64,000 nucleotides of DNA from Hyperoodon ampullatus (Eukaryota > Chordata > Mammalia > Artiodactyla > Ziphiidae), in contig OX457062.1 of assembly GCA_949752795.1 (NCBI GenBank), positions 89,269,777 through 89,333,776 on the forward strand. Direction: 5' to 3'. How positions within the stretch are numbered: the stretch's first letter is position 1; each line of letters begins with the position of its first letter. The position numbers were made by a program, and so were the translations under genes. The notes beneath the pieces are model-generated. The model saw only the letters and a list, made by a program, of their open reading frames with translations, searched no databases and was not told the DNA's origin. This document shows, in pieces, positions 31,436-41,560 of this stretch.

Positions 31436-32087
31436 ATTTCCAGGGTGACCTCCTTTCTCCACGGCCACCACCTCCTAGGACCCCGCCTGAAGGCATCAGC
31501 GCTGACTGCAAAGTTCAGGCTGTGCTAGCCTTCAACCCGCGGTTCCCTGCATTTATATATACCCGAGTCTAACAAACACTTTTTGAGCTCATTCTCTACC
31601 CCCCAGGCATTGGGCTAGTTTAGGGGCTGGACTTGCCAAATGGGATGTGGGTGGCACATCCGGGAGGTCACCCCTCTGCCTCTGGACCGCTGCTCTCCAG
31701 CAAGTGTTTGTGTCGCCACCCGGCCAGGGCTGAAGGGAGGAGGAGCAGGTGTGGGCGTGTGTGTGGGGGGGCTGTGGGTGAGAAGGGTGGGTGGAGGGGC
31801 CTGGGGTTAATGAGGTGACTGCCACTTGTAAATGAAACAGAAGGCGGCGCAGCTTGTGTGAACCCTGACCTCTCCTGTCCATCTCGCCTTTCATCGGTAG
31901 CTTTATGAGTGAGCAGCTACCTCACAAGGGACCCACCGCAGCCTGGGGATGCTCAGCCCCGGGTGGGGAGAAGGAGGGCTGGGACTGGGGCTCAGGCTAG
32001 GGTTCACTGGAGCCCCTGCACCTCCCGCCTCTGTAAGAGGAGCTCTGGAAAATAGAAGCGGGGGCTGGATTTGAGAGGCATAGATTG
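31436..32087. other. Unrecognised sequence with G-rich tract
   Basis: The 31,760-31,805 stretch has at least four runs of three or more G on the plus strand. Confidence 0.45.
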
Positions 32088-32224
32088 CAAACCTGGAGAC
32101 TTCTAAAAATACAAACTCCCAGGCCCCATCCCCAGAGTTTCTGGTTCAGGAGGTCTGAGGTGGGGCTTGGGAACCTGTATTTTTAAAAAGCTCCCATGGT
32201 GATTCTTAAAAACAACCAAGTTTA
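32088..32224 (+). mobile_element. MER5A DNA transposon, interrupted by an L1 insertion
   Basis: 'ccaggccccatccccagagt', 'ctgaggtggggcttgggaac' and 'ctgtatttttaaaaagctcc' are MER5A in order. It is cut by the 32,225-33,306 composite and resumes at 33,324. Confidence 0.85.
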
Positions 32225-32809
32225 TAGCCAGCACATGGAAGCAACCTAAGCGTCCATCGACAGTTGAATGGATAAAGAAGATGTGGCACATATATACAAT
32301 GGAATATTACTCAGCCATAAAAAGGAACGAAACTGAGTTATTTGCAGTGAGGTGGATGGACCTCGAGTCTGTCTTACAGAGTGAAGTAAGTCAGAAAGAG
32401 AAAAACAAATACCATATGCTAACACATATATATGGAATCTAAAAAAAGAAAATATGGTTCTGAAGAATGTAGGGGCAGGACAGGAATGCAGACGTAGAGA
32501 CTGGACTTGAGGACACGGGAAGGGGGAAGGGTAAGCTGGGATGAAGTGAGAGAGCGGCATGGACTTATACACACTACCAAACGTAAAATAGATAGCTAGT
32601 GGGAAGCAGCCGTATAGCACAGGAAGATCAGCTCAGTGCTTTGTGATCACCTAGAGGGGTGGGATAGGGAGGGTGGGAGGGAGACGCAAGAGGGAGGAGA
32701 TATGGGAATATATGTATATGTATAGCTGATTCACTTTGTTATAAAGCAGAAACTAACACACCACTGTAAAGCAATTATACTCCAATAAAGATGTTTAAAA
32801 AATAAATAA

Positions 32810-33002
32810 GGGGGCCTCCCTGGTGGCGCAGTGGTTGAGAGTCTGCCTGCCGATGCAGGGGATACGGGTTCGTGCCCCGGTCTGGGAGGATCCCATATGC
32901 CGCGGAGCGGCTGGGCCCGTGAGCCATGGCTGCTGAGCCTGTGCGTCCGGAGCCTGTGCTCCGCAACGGGAGAGGCCACAACAGTGAGAGGCCCGCGTAC
33001 CA

Positions 33003-33045
<43 letters not shown>
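32810..33045 (+). mobile_element. CHR-2 SINE (first of two in the L1 tail)
   Basis: Complete copy with a pure A-run of about 43 nt (33,003-33,045), the longest A tract in the window, so a recent insertion is likely. Flanked by AAATAAATAAG. Confidence 0.95.
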
Positions 33046-33047
<2 letters not shown>

Positions 33048-33056
33048 AATAAATAA

Positions 33057-33251
33057 GGGCTTCCCTGGTGGCGCAGTGGTTGAGAGTCCACCTGCCGATG
33101 CAGGGGACACGGGTTCGTGCCCCGGTCCGTGAAGGTCCCACGTGCCACGGAGCGGCTGGGCCCGTGAGCCGTGGCTGCTGAGCCTGCACGACCAGAGCCT
33201 GTGCTCCGCAACAGGAGAGGCCACAACAGTGAGAGGCCCACGTACCGCAAA

Positions 33252-33286
<35 letters not shown>

Positions 33287-33288
33287 GG
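33057..33288 (+). mobile_element. CHR-2 SINE (second) with (AATA)n tail
   Basis: Same orientation as its neighbour. The tail is a run of about nine AATA units (33,250-33,288). AAATAAATAAG appears before the first, between the two and after the second copy. Confidence 0.95.
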
Positions 33289-33323
33289 TGAGCCCCTGTG
33301 GAAAAAAAAAACAACCAAGTTTA

Positions 33324-33419
33324 GTAAGCACTGTCTTCGAACACACAGCAACGTCGACTGGCCAGAATCATCCTCTCACCTTCCGGTTCTCAGGGATACT
33401 CATTGGCTCCATCTATGGA
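33324..33419. other. Short unrecognised interval
   Basis: Starts with the remaining end of the split MER5A. Confidence 0.45.
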
Positions 33420-33600
33420 TGTCCCCACACATCAGATACTGTGCTTCATGTTTTACAGCCATTACCCCGCTGTGCCCTTCACAGAATCCTGCAGGGTAGA
33501 AGGTGTTATCTCTATTTCAAAAGTGGGATGGAGATTAAATAACTTGCCCAAGAGGACACAGGACTGACATTTGAAAATGTTTCCACCTGACTCCAGAATT
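33420..33600 (-). repeat. MIR SINE
   Basis: 'gtgttatctctatttcaaaa' and 'aataacttgcccaagaggac' in reverse MIR order. Confidence 0.8.
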
Positions 33601-33724
33601 TCTGTTGTTAAGTAGATACTTATGCCATTGCCTTTATGGACCTATGTAAAGGTTGCCATTAACTGAGATATCTAGTGTGTAGGAACCAAGAAATCATGGT
33701 CGTATTGCATTCTAAACATAGTCC

Positions 33725-33868
33725 CGGGGCCAGCTTTGGACTCCATGACTGAATACAGCCCCACGAGGCAGAGACAATTATCTAGTTCGTGATTGCATCC
33801 CAGAGCTGAGCAAGGCCTGGTTCGTAGGACGTGCTTAATAAATGCTCGTCAAAGGGGTAATAAATACT
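33725..33868 (+). repeat. L2 3' end
   Basis: 'catcccagagctgagcaagg' and 'acgtgcttaataaatgctcg' match an L2 3' terminus. Confidence 0.65.
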
Positions 33869-34864
33869 GTAAAAAAAAAAATAGAAAGGACCCTTGATAC
33901 AAAATGTAAGGCGGCCCCTTCTACATTGGATGCCCCTTCATAAAACAAGAGTTTTTTCCTTTTTCTTTTGAGCAGCAGAAGTGGGTTTGGCTGAAAAGGA
34001 TAGGCTCTGGGGAGGGTCCCGTGTGTGTCATAGCTATGGGGACAGCAGAAAGCGCCCCTTCCGTCTGGTCTGTCGCCCTCCTGCCTGCATCCCCGAGGGC
34101 AGGTTTCGGTGGGATCCACCGCCCTCGGTGCCACTCTTCCGGAGAGGGTATCATCCAGGGCTGCCCACGCCTAGAGGCCGGGCTCTGCAGGGCCCAGGCC
34201 CCGGGTGATGCACTGGCAGCTTTAGCATAATTTTGCCAGCACTTTATTCATTCAAAAATTACTTTTCAAAAAAAAAAAGAATCATTTCTGGAGCACCTCC
34301 TACTTTCTATAAACACTAGCTGTATAAAGTAGAAAGGATGTGGTCTGGGATGGTAAAAAGCAGAGAGGATGGGGAGCTGGGGCAGGGTAGAAATGAAATG
34401 TGAGGATTTGGGATTTTTCAGCCTGGGGAGGAGAAGAAAGGCTGCTGGCTGCAGGGACTCCAGGGGAAAGTCACCACTGCCTTCAAAGATCTGTAGGGAG
34501 AGGCCTGGGGATGAGGACAGATGACATGGGAGGAGGTGAGGCCTTGGGGCCAGAGCAGTGGCAAAGACCCACATGCTAAGGTCTTCACACACAGAGCCAG
34601 GAAGGGTGTCCCAACGATTCTGCTGGCGGGTACAGCCTTGGGATGCTGGAGTCCTCCCCACAGACACTCCCCCTTTAGGCAAAGGGCCAATTAAATGCCT
34701 TACAAACCAGGATACTTTTGAGGACAAACGTGACACTCAACAATCACCCCCCGGACACAGGCTTAAACCAAGACTTTCTGCAGGCAACCAGGACTGTGGT
34801 CACCCTACTTATGGGTCGCCCCAGCATCAGAGTCAGGGGTCCTGGAAGCCAGGACTCCCTGCTT
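33869..34864. other. Unrecognised intergenic sequence
   Basis: A-runs at 33,871 and 34,269. No exon or repeat recognised. Confidence 0.4.
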
Positions 34865-35240
34865 CTAGTTAATGGTAGAGCGAGTGGCAGCAGCAGCGTC
34901 CTCCCGGGGAGCCTCGCAGGGCAGCGGGAGCGGGGACGGGGAGGCAGGAGGGTCCCAGGGGAGCAGGCGCTGGGCGGGGCTCTGAGCCGGGGCGCCAGGC
35001 TGTGGTGAGAGTGCTGCTCTGTGGGGCGCTGCGACCAACCCGACTCCACCCCGCAGTGGAGCAGTAAGTAAACAGACTCGGTAGCGTAATCGCCCCGGGT
35101 GGGGGGGTTTGGGGGGGGCTAGGCGGAACCACTCCTCTCCCACCACTGAGGGACAGCGGATCGCGGGAGGAGGTGTAAAGGGGCTTCGCAGCACACGCTT
35201 TCCCACCCTTCCCCCTCCAGTCAGCCTGAAGCCAGCGATT
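34865..35240. promoter_or_regulatory. Small orphan CpG island
   Basis: About 25 CpGs in 360 bp by hand count and GC near 65%, with no SINE in the segment. A strong donor-like CA|GTAAGTAAAC is at 35,061. No coding exon is seen, so this could be the promoter and first exon of a non-coding transcript or an enhancer. Confidence 0.5.
35098..35118 (+). other. G-quadruplex-prone run
   Basis: GGGT, then seven G, TTT, then eight G within the CpG island. It could fold into a G-quadruplex or be prone to sequencing error. Confidence 0.55.
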
Positions 35241-35399
35241 CCTTTTTGTCGCCTGGACCCTCTGGAGAATCTTTTGAAAGCTGCCGGCCTTCTTAGAAAA
35301 CGCACAAATGCTCTCCCATGTACTATTTTGCAATTCCAGGGGATTCATGGACCCTAAGAATCTCTATCCTAGGAAATGATGAACTTCCCCCAACAACCG
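35241..35399. other. Unrecognised flank
   Basis: Nothing recognised. Confidence 0.4.
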
Positions 35400-36259
35400 T
35401 ATTGAGACTTCACAATACCATAAAATTCACCCGTTCAAAGTGTCCAATCCAATGGTTTTTAGTATATTCACAGAATTGTGCAACCATCACAATTAATTTT
35501 AGAACATTCTCAGCACCCCGACACCCTGTATTCATTAATCCCAATCTCCCTTTTCTCCCAAGCCCTAGGCAACCACTAATCTGTGTTCTGTCTTTAAGAT
35601 TGGCCTATCTGGGCATTTCATATAAATGGAATCATACAATATGTGATCCTTTTTGATTGACTTCTTTCACATAGCATCACGTTTTTCAGGCTCTTCCTGT
35701 TGTAGCAAGTATCAATATTATATATACTTTTATGCTGAATAATATTCCATTGCATACATATGCCAAATTTTGTTTATTCGTTCATCAGTTGATGGACATT
35801 TGGGATGTTTCTCCTTTTTGCCTTTTACGAATAATGCTTCTTTGATTATTTATGGACATATCGAGTGGACATGTGTTTTTATTTTTCTTAGGTATATACC
35901 CAGGAGTGGTGTTGCTGGCTCCAATGTTAACTATATGTTTTGCCTTTGAGGAACTGGCAGACAGTTTTCCAAAGAGGCTGCACCATTTTACATTCCTGCC
36001 AGGAGTGTATGAGGGTTCCAGTTTCTCCACATACTCACTAACACTTGCTATTATTTGTACTTTTGATTCTAGACATCCTAGTGGATGTGAAGTGATATCT
36101 CACTGTGGTTTTGATTTGAATTTTTATGTTGCTAACCATGTTGAGCATCGCTTCATGTGTTTATTGACCATTTGTGTATCCTCTTTGGAGAAATGTCTAT
36201 TCAGATCTTTTGCTCATTTTATTTATTTATTTATTGCTCATTTTAAAATTGGGTTGTTG

Positions 36260-36470
36260 GGTTTCCCTGGTGGCGCAGTGGTTGAGAGTCCGCCTGCCAA
36301 TGCAGGGGACACGGGTTCGTGCCCCAGTCCGGGAAGATCCCACATGCCGCGGAGCGGCTGGGCCCGTGAGCCATGGCCGCTGAGCCTGCGCGTCCGGAGC
36401 CTGTGCTCCGCAACGGGAGAGGCCACAACAGTGAGAGGCCCGCGTACCGCCAAAAAAAAAAAATAATAAT
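36260..36470 (+). mobile_element. CHR-2 SINE inside L1M
   Basis: Complete copy. AAATTGGGTTG appears at 36,247 and again at 36,480, a TSD from the L1 host sequence. Confidence 0.95.
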
Positions 36471-36591
36471 AAATAAATAAAATTGGGTTGTCTTTTTATT
36501 ATTGAGTTGTAAGGGTTCATTATATACAAGTCTCTTATCAGATATATGATTTGCAAAAATGTTCTCCCATTCTCTGGGTTATCTTTTCACC

Positions 36592-36690
36592 TTTTTTTTT
36601 TTTTTTTTTTTTTTGGCCACACCACACGGGATCTTAGCTCCCTGACCAGGGCTCGTGGAGTCTTAACCACTGGACCACCAGGGAAGTCTC
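36592..36690 (-). mobile_element. Short CHR/Bov-tA-type SINE inside L1M
   Basis: T-run 36,592-36,614, then the reverse of 'gacttccctggtggtccagt'. Central part deleted. Flanked by CTTTTCAC on both sides. Confidence 0.88.
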
Positions 36691-37002
36691 TCTTTTCACT
36701 TTCTTGATGGTGCCCTTTGAAGCATGAAAGTTTTGAATTTTGATGATGCCCAATTTATCTATTTTTCCTTTTGTCATTTGTGTCTTTGGTGTCATATCTA
36801 GAAACCACCATCTCACCCAAGATCACAAAGGTTTATGCCTACATTTTCTGCTAAGAGTTTTCTAGTTTTTGCTCTTACATTTAGGTATTTGATCCATTTT
36901 GAGTTAATATTTGTATATGGTGTGAGGTAGAGGTCCAACTTCATTCTTTTGCACGTGGACATCCAATTGGCCCAGGTTTGCTTGTTGAAAGCTCCCTTTC
37001 TC

Positions 37003-37218
37003 TTTATTTATTTATTTATTTATTTTTGCGGTACGCGGGCCTCTCACTGTTGTGGCCTCTCCCATTGCGGAGCACAGGCTCTGGACGCGCAGGCCCAGCA
37101 GCCATGGCTCACGGGCCCAGCCGCTCCGCGGCATGTGGGATCTTCCTGGACCAGGGCACGAACCCGTGTCCCCTGCATCGGCAGGCGGACTCTCAACCAC
37201 TGCGCCACCAGGGAAGCC
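37003..37218 (-). mobile_element. CHR-2 SINE with TSD
   Basis: (TTTA)n tail, then complete reverse copy. TSD CTCCCTTTCTCTTTAT at about 36,992-37,007 and 37,219-37,234. Confidence 0.95.
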
Positions 37219-37294
37219 CTCCCTTTCTCTTTATACTTTCTTCTCCCTCCTCCTGCTCCTAATCCCACCCCAGAGCAAGGAATGTGGGGTCATT

Positions 37295-37455
37295 CATCAG
37301 CCATGTGACCGTGGCCAAATCACCTGTGTCTCAGGGTCCTAGACTTCTCATCTCTCAAAATCTGTAAAATGAGCATCTCCACAACTCCTGTCTCAAAGGG
37401 TATGCTGTGAGGAGTAAACTAGATGGTAGAGGCAGCTGTGGACAAAATTCAATGA
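37295..37455 (+). repeat. MIR SINE
   Basis: 'gaccgtggccaaatcacctg' and 'ctcaaaatctgtaaaatgag' in MIR order. Confidence 0.75.
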
Positions 37456-38119
37456 GCACTTTTTAATAGGCCCAACACCCTTTGTTTGATGAAATGGCAG
37501 GAACTCTGCTTTCTCTGTCACTTCTGCTCCCCAGGATCTCGTGTTCACTTGTAAGTCTTTTGTACTCTTCCTCAGCAATGGGACTTCCTTCTACACTTTG
37601 TCTTGAGGAGGCACGAGGGCAGGCAGCCTTCTGCTTTTTTCTATTTTTTATTTTTATTTTTTAGCATTTCCAAGGTGATGGGACTGCTCTAGGCTCAGGG
37701 GGAGCCTTCAGTGGACATCTTTTGTATGAGTAAGAGGGTTGCACTTTATTCACAGATAAGGAGAGGTAAACAGTGCAGGAGGAGACACCTGCTTCATGTA
37801 GTTTGGAGCTGAGTCTTGGTGACCCATGGGCCAGGATCCCTCTCTCCACTTTCTCTTAATCCTCCTCCCCATCACCCACTCCATCAGTCAATTAATTAAC
37901 CTGATAGTTTTCATCACTTGCTATGAATCATTCAAATAAAGCTTACAGACTAGTGGGGGAGCTAAAACTCTCTGGACCTCTGGACTTGTGATGGATTGGA
38001 AATGGGAAGTGACAGGGATGACTAAGTAGGTGATCTGAAACCTCCCTGCCTTTGTCTGGGGAGGTCTGTAGGAAGATGCCAGGTTGAAAGTGTACATTGG
38101 GTCACTTGTCCTACCACCT
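37456..38119. other. Unrecognised intergenic sequence
   Basis: A T-rich run at 37,636-37,662. No exon or repeat recognised. Confidence 0.4.
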
Positions 38120-38315
38120 TTCTATTAAATATAGGCTTGACCAAGCCACTTAATCTCCCTGAGCCTCAATGTCCTAATCTGTCAAACAAGGATACTCTGG
38201 TTGACACATAGGTGGTTGTGAGGATCAATGAAACTGTCTGTAAAGCACCTGGATAATAACTTGGATAAAGTAAGTGTTCTAGTCAATGGTGGGAAGTATT
38301 ATTATTTTCTATTGC
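38120..38315 (+). repeat. MIR SINE
   Basis: 'gaccaagccacttaatctcc', 'ctgagcctcaatgtcctaat' and 'gtggttgtgaggatcaatga' in MIR order. Confidence 0.85.
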
Positions 38316-39239
38316 TCTGCCCTTCATCTGTCTGAATTGCTCTTCTTAGGGAGCTTTCTTGTGACTCTCCATCTATCTCTGATTCAATGACACTAATTGT
38401 CTGGCTGATCTGGTAAGTGGCTCCACACTGAGGCTAGGAATGTGGAGGAAGACAAGGATGGGAACTGGACTGAGAGCTTGCAGGAAGTGGGGACGGAAGG
38501 GAAGAACTTGCCCTTTGGAAACGATCTCCTTTCAAAGGAGAGAGCTGACCCTTATCTTCTTGCTCGCTTTGCCTCTTAGCAAGCCTTCAAAAGCAGGGAT
38601 GACCTCCCTTCAAGATCCTTCTGAAGACAAAGAGCTAGTGATGGCTTGTAGTCTTAGATGAAGTTGGACTCTGTGGTGGCCTCTAGATCATGAGGGGACT
38701 TGAGAGCAGGGCTACAACCAGCTCATATGGTGTCTCCATGTGAATTTGAAAAGGGCAACCCTCCTCTGGTTTAATGTAGCCCTAAGCTGCATTTGCATCT
38801 TAACTGGTGTCTTTTTTGCAGTGCACAACCTGCACAATGTTAGTAGTTGCCCTACTTAGAGGACAGAGGGAAGCCAGCTTTAAAACTTCCCATGGTATTT
38901 GTGAGTTCCAGATCCTGTGAATTTCAACCACAGCATCGTGCTGTAGGAGCCACTCATGAGAGGAGAGAGAGCGCATTTTACAGCTTTGTGATCAGTGAAG
39001 CTGCTTGAGGAGGGGAACTGTGAGAAGGCAAGAGATGAGGATGTCTCTGAAGGACACACGGAATTCTGGGGAAAAGGTCAGTTGTGCCTAGATTTCCCAC
39101 CTCTACCCCACAGGATAGTTTCTTACCTCAACACTCTGGTAGGCATAGGTTGGGCTGATTCCTGGTTGGAGCATGGCAGGGTGGGTCTTGCATGAAAAAG
39201 GCATCAAGTGACCTGGAGAGGACGTGGGCCTTCATCATT
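38316..39239. other. Unrecognised intergenic sequence
   Basis: No exon or repeat recognised. Confidence 0.4.
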
Positions 39240-39248
39240 CCTTCCTGA

Positions 39249-39711
39249 TTTTTTTTTTTAAACAGAAAAACCAGTTTTTATTTTTTTAATTTAATTTTTT
39301 TAGAAGTTTGTGTATTTATTTATTTATTTGGCTGCACCGGGCCTTAGTTGCAGCGTGCAGGATCTTCACTGGGGCATGAGGGATCTTTTTTTTTTTTTGC
39401 GGTACGCAGGCCTCTCACTGCTGTGGCCTCTCCTGTTGCGGAGCACAGGCTCCGGACACGCAGGCTCAGCGGCCATGGCTCACGGGCCCAGCCACTCCGC
39501 GGCATGTGGGATCTTCCCGGACCAGGGCACGAACCCGCGTCCCCTGCATCAGCAGGCGGACTCTCAACCACTGCACCACCAGGGAAGACCTGGGATCTTT
39601 TTTATTTTTTAGTTGCAGCTCATGGGATCTAGTTCCCTGACCAGGGATGGAACCCGGGCCCCCTGCACTGGGAGCAAGGAGTCTTAGCCACTGGACCGCC
39701 AGGGAAGTTCC
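39249..39711 (-). mobile_element. CHR/Bov-tA-type SINE interrupted by a CHR-2 SINE
   Basis: Outer element reversed, from the T-rich tail near 39,250 to the head ending at 39,711. TSD CCTTCCTGA at 39,240-39,248 and 39,712-39,720. The inner element is 39,386-39,590. Confidence 0.9.
39386..39590 (-). mobile_element. Inner CHR-2 SINE (SINE in SINE)
   Basis: T-run tail at 39,386, full reverse copy. TSD GGGATCTTTTT at 39,380 and 39,592. Younger than its host element by nesting. Confidence 0.93.
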
Positions 39712-40039
39712 CCTTCCTGAGTTTTAATATGATAGCCTCCTCTATTTGCTTGGAATGCTGACTAACTCCTATTCCTTCTTTCAGGAAAGCACACGGCTAG
39801 TGCACCATCACTCACCACATACCTGCCTCTGGTCACATCTCTTCTGACACGTGCTAACTCTCTCCAGTATCCATGTGTTCAGTGTGGTATCATTTCATCC
39901 TCTGCCTCTCACCTCTGGCACACACATCTTTTGGTGTAAGCTGGTCTTGTCCCCACATTTCTTTGCCTGGGCTGATTCTGCCAAAGGCTCTGTGGGTGGT
40001 GGGCTCTTTCTGCCTCCTCTCTTGTGGCGTGAAGATGGG
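39712..40039. other. Unrecognised sequence
   Basis: May contain the diverged start of the MLT1 that follows. Confidence 0.4.
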
Positions 40040-40555
40040 AAGATGATTTCCAATGATCTCTGTCTCCCATTATCCCCACCCTTGTGTAGTCCCCTCCCCT
40101 TGAGTGTGCACAGGACCTGTGAACTAACTTCTAACAAATAGATGCAGCAAAGGTGTTGGGATGGCACCTCCTTGTTTATATTACATAAGGTGGTGACTCC
40201 CCTCTTGCTAGCAGACTCTCTCCATTGCCTTCTTGGCTTACACAGAAGCAAGTGGCCACTCTGGGGAGGCCCACTTGGCAAGGAACTGAGGGCTGCTTCA
40301 AACCAGCATCCCACAAGGAATGGAATCCTGCTAACAATCTTTCTTGGAAGTGAATCCTTCCCCAGTTGGGCTTCAGCTGAGACCTCAACCCTGGCCAACA
40401 ACTTGATTGCAGCTTTGTGGGAAACCCTGAACCAGAGGACCCAACCAAGCTGTGCTTAGATTTTTGACCCACTGAAACCATGAGATAATAAATGTATGTT
40501 GCTTTAACCATCAAGGTTGTAGTAGTTACACAGCAATGGATAACTAATACACCTC
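40040..40555 (+). mobile_element. MLT1-type MaLR LTR
   Basis: 'cacttggcaaggaactgagg', 'gattgcagctttgtgggaaa', 'cagaggacccaaccaagctg' and 'gagataataaatgtatgttg' ending 'ggataactaatac' match the 3' half of MLT1 in order. Non-coding solo LTR. Confidence 0.85.
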
Positions 40556-41434
40556 TCATGTTAGTTTTTCCTGATGCCTGTGTTACTCTATCAAAAAGAA
40601 TGTTCTTCCCAGACAGTGGGGCATGCTCCCAGATGCTACTATCTGTACTGGCTGTCAGTTATCATCTGCAGAAGTATACATCTTGGCCTGGGAACCCCTG
40701 TCTGAGGGAGCCTTGTTCTGGCTGAGCTACCCAGCCATCCTAGGAAATGTGGCCACCTGGACAGCCCCAGCATAGGGGATAATGCTTAGGAATTGACAGT
40801 TGTCAATGAGGATACAGTAAATGGCAAGAGAGAATTCACATCCCGAGATTTCCTATGCCCGTACTCACAGCAGGGACTGTTTCATATTCTTTGCTAGCCC
40901 CGTGTCTCTGGCATGTAGATTTGCAGTTAGTAGCTACTCAGTACACACTTGATGACTCATTTGATCCAGTCATTCCTGAAGTTAAGACTGGGGCTGATCA
41001 AGAAGTGCCAAACCCTACCTATTACCTAAATTTCAGGACAGTCCATCTGGCACAAAGTATGGGGACAATGTTGGGCCTTTGAAGAGGACTTGTGGTCCTG
41101 GGAGTGTAGAGGGAGGTGTCTGGGCAAGAGAAGCCAGGTGAGAGATGACCCAAGTTGGCATCCAAACCTGCAAGGAAAACACCTTTTCCGTCTAAGGCTT
41201 TCATCAGTCTTCACCTTGATCTCGAAGCCTTGGGGAAAGAGCAGAATGGTTTTGAAGAGACATCTCATTGATTTCTCTGGGTCTTCCACTCTCTCAGGAA
41301 GCAGAAGACTAGAAATTGAAGGAGAGGATTGGAGATTTAAGCTGTTGGGCTCTGAGATTCTGGTTATGTTGGTAAGCTTTTCCACTTCCTTCCTCAGAAA
41401 TTAGAATTAGATGGAAGTAAACTTTGAAGTCTAG
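40556..41434. other. Unrecognised intergenic sequence
   Basis: No exon or repeat recognised. Confidence 0.4.
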
Positions 41435-41560
41435 AAGCCCAACCATCTCATTGCAGATAAAGAAACCAAGGCCCAGAAAGGTGAACAGACTCACCCAGGG
41501 TCACACAGCCAGTTGGTTGCAAGGCTGATCCAGAACCCAGTGCCTCTCCGTATTACTCCC
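41435..41560 (-). repeat. MIR fragment
   Basis: 'gataaagaaaccaaggccca' and 'cacccagggtcacacagcca' are reverse MIR. Confidence 0.85.

Larger units (their letters stand above)
32225..33306 (+). mobile_element. 5'-truncated L1 with two SINEs in its tail
   Basis: L1 3' end from 'tagccagcacatggaagcaa' through 'ttatactccaataaagatgt'. The whole composite lies between perfect copies of AAAAACAACCAAGTTTA at 32,208-32,224 and 33,307-33,323, so it began as one L1 insertion and later took up two SINEs. Confidence 0.93.
35400..36995 (-). mobile_element. L1M LINE 3' half with inserted SINEs
   Basis: The plus strand reads reverse L1: 'aaaattcacccgttcaaagt', 'ttgatggacatttgggatgt', 'cctagtggatgtgaagtgat', 'gtttgatgatgccc'-like and 'tccaattggcccaggtttgc'. 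Split by SINEs at 36,260-36,470 and 36,592-36,690. Same 3' region as the copy at 22,245. Confidence 0.9.

Noticed and set aside
32731..33351. Three overlapping minus-strand ORFs of 179-206 codons
   Set aside because: They translate the two CHR-2 SINEs and their A/T tails (Phe/Lys runs, repeated CGTRASHCCGLS-type peptides). Not genes.
35852..36466. 204-codon plus-strand ORF
   Set aside because: A chimera of reversed L1M and a CHR-2 SINE.
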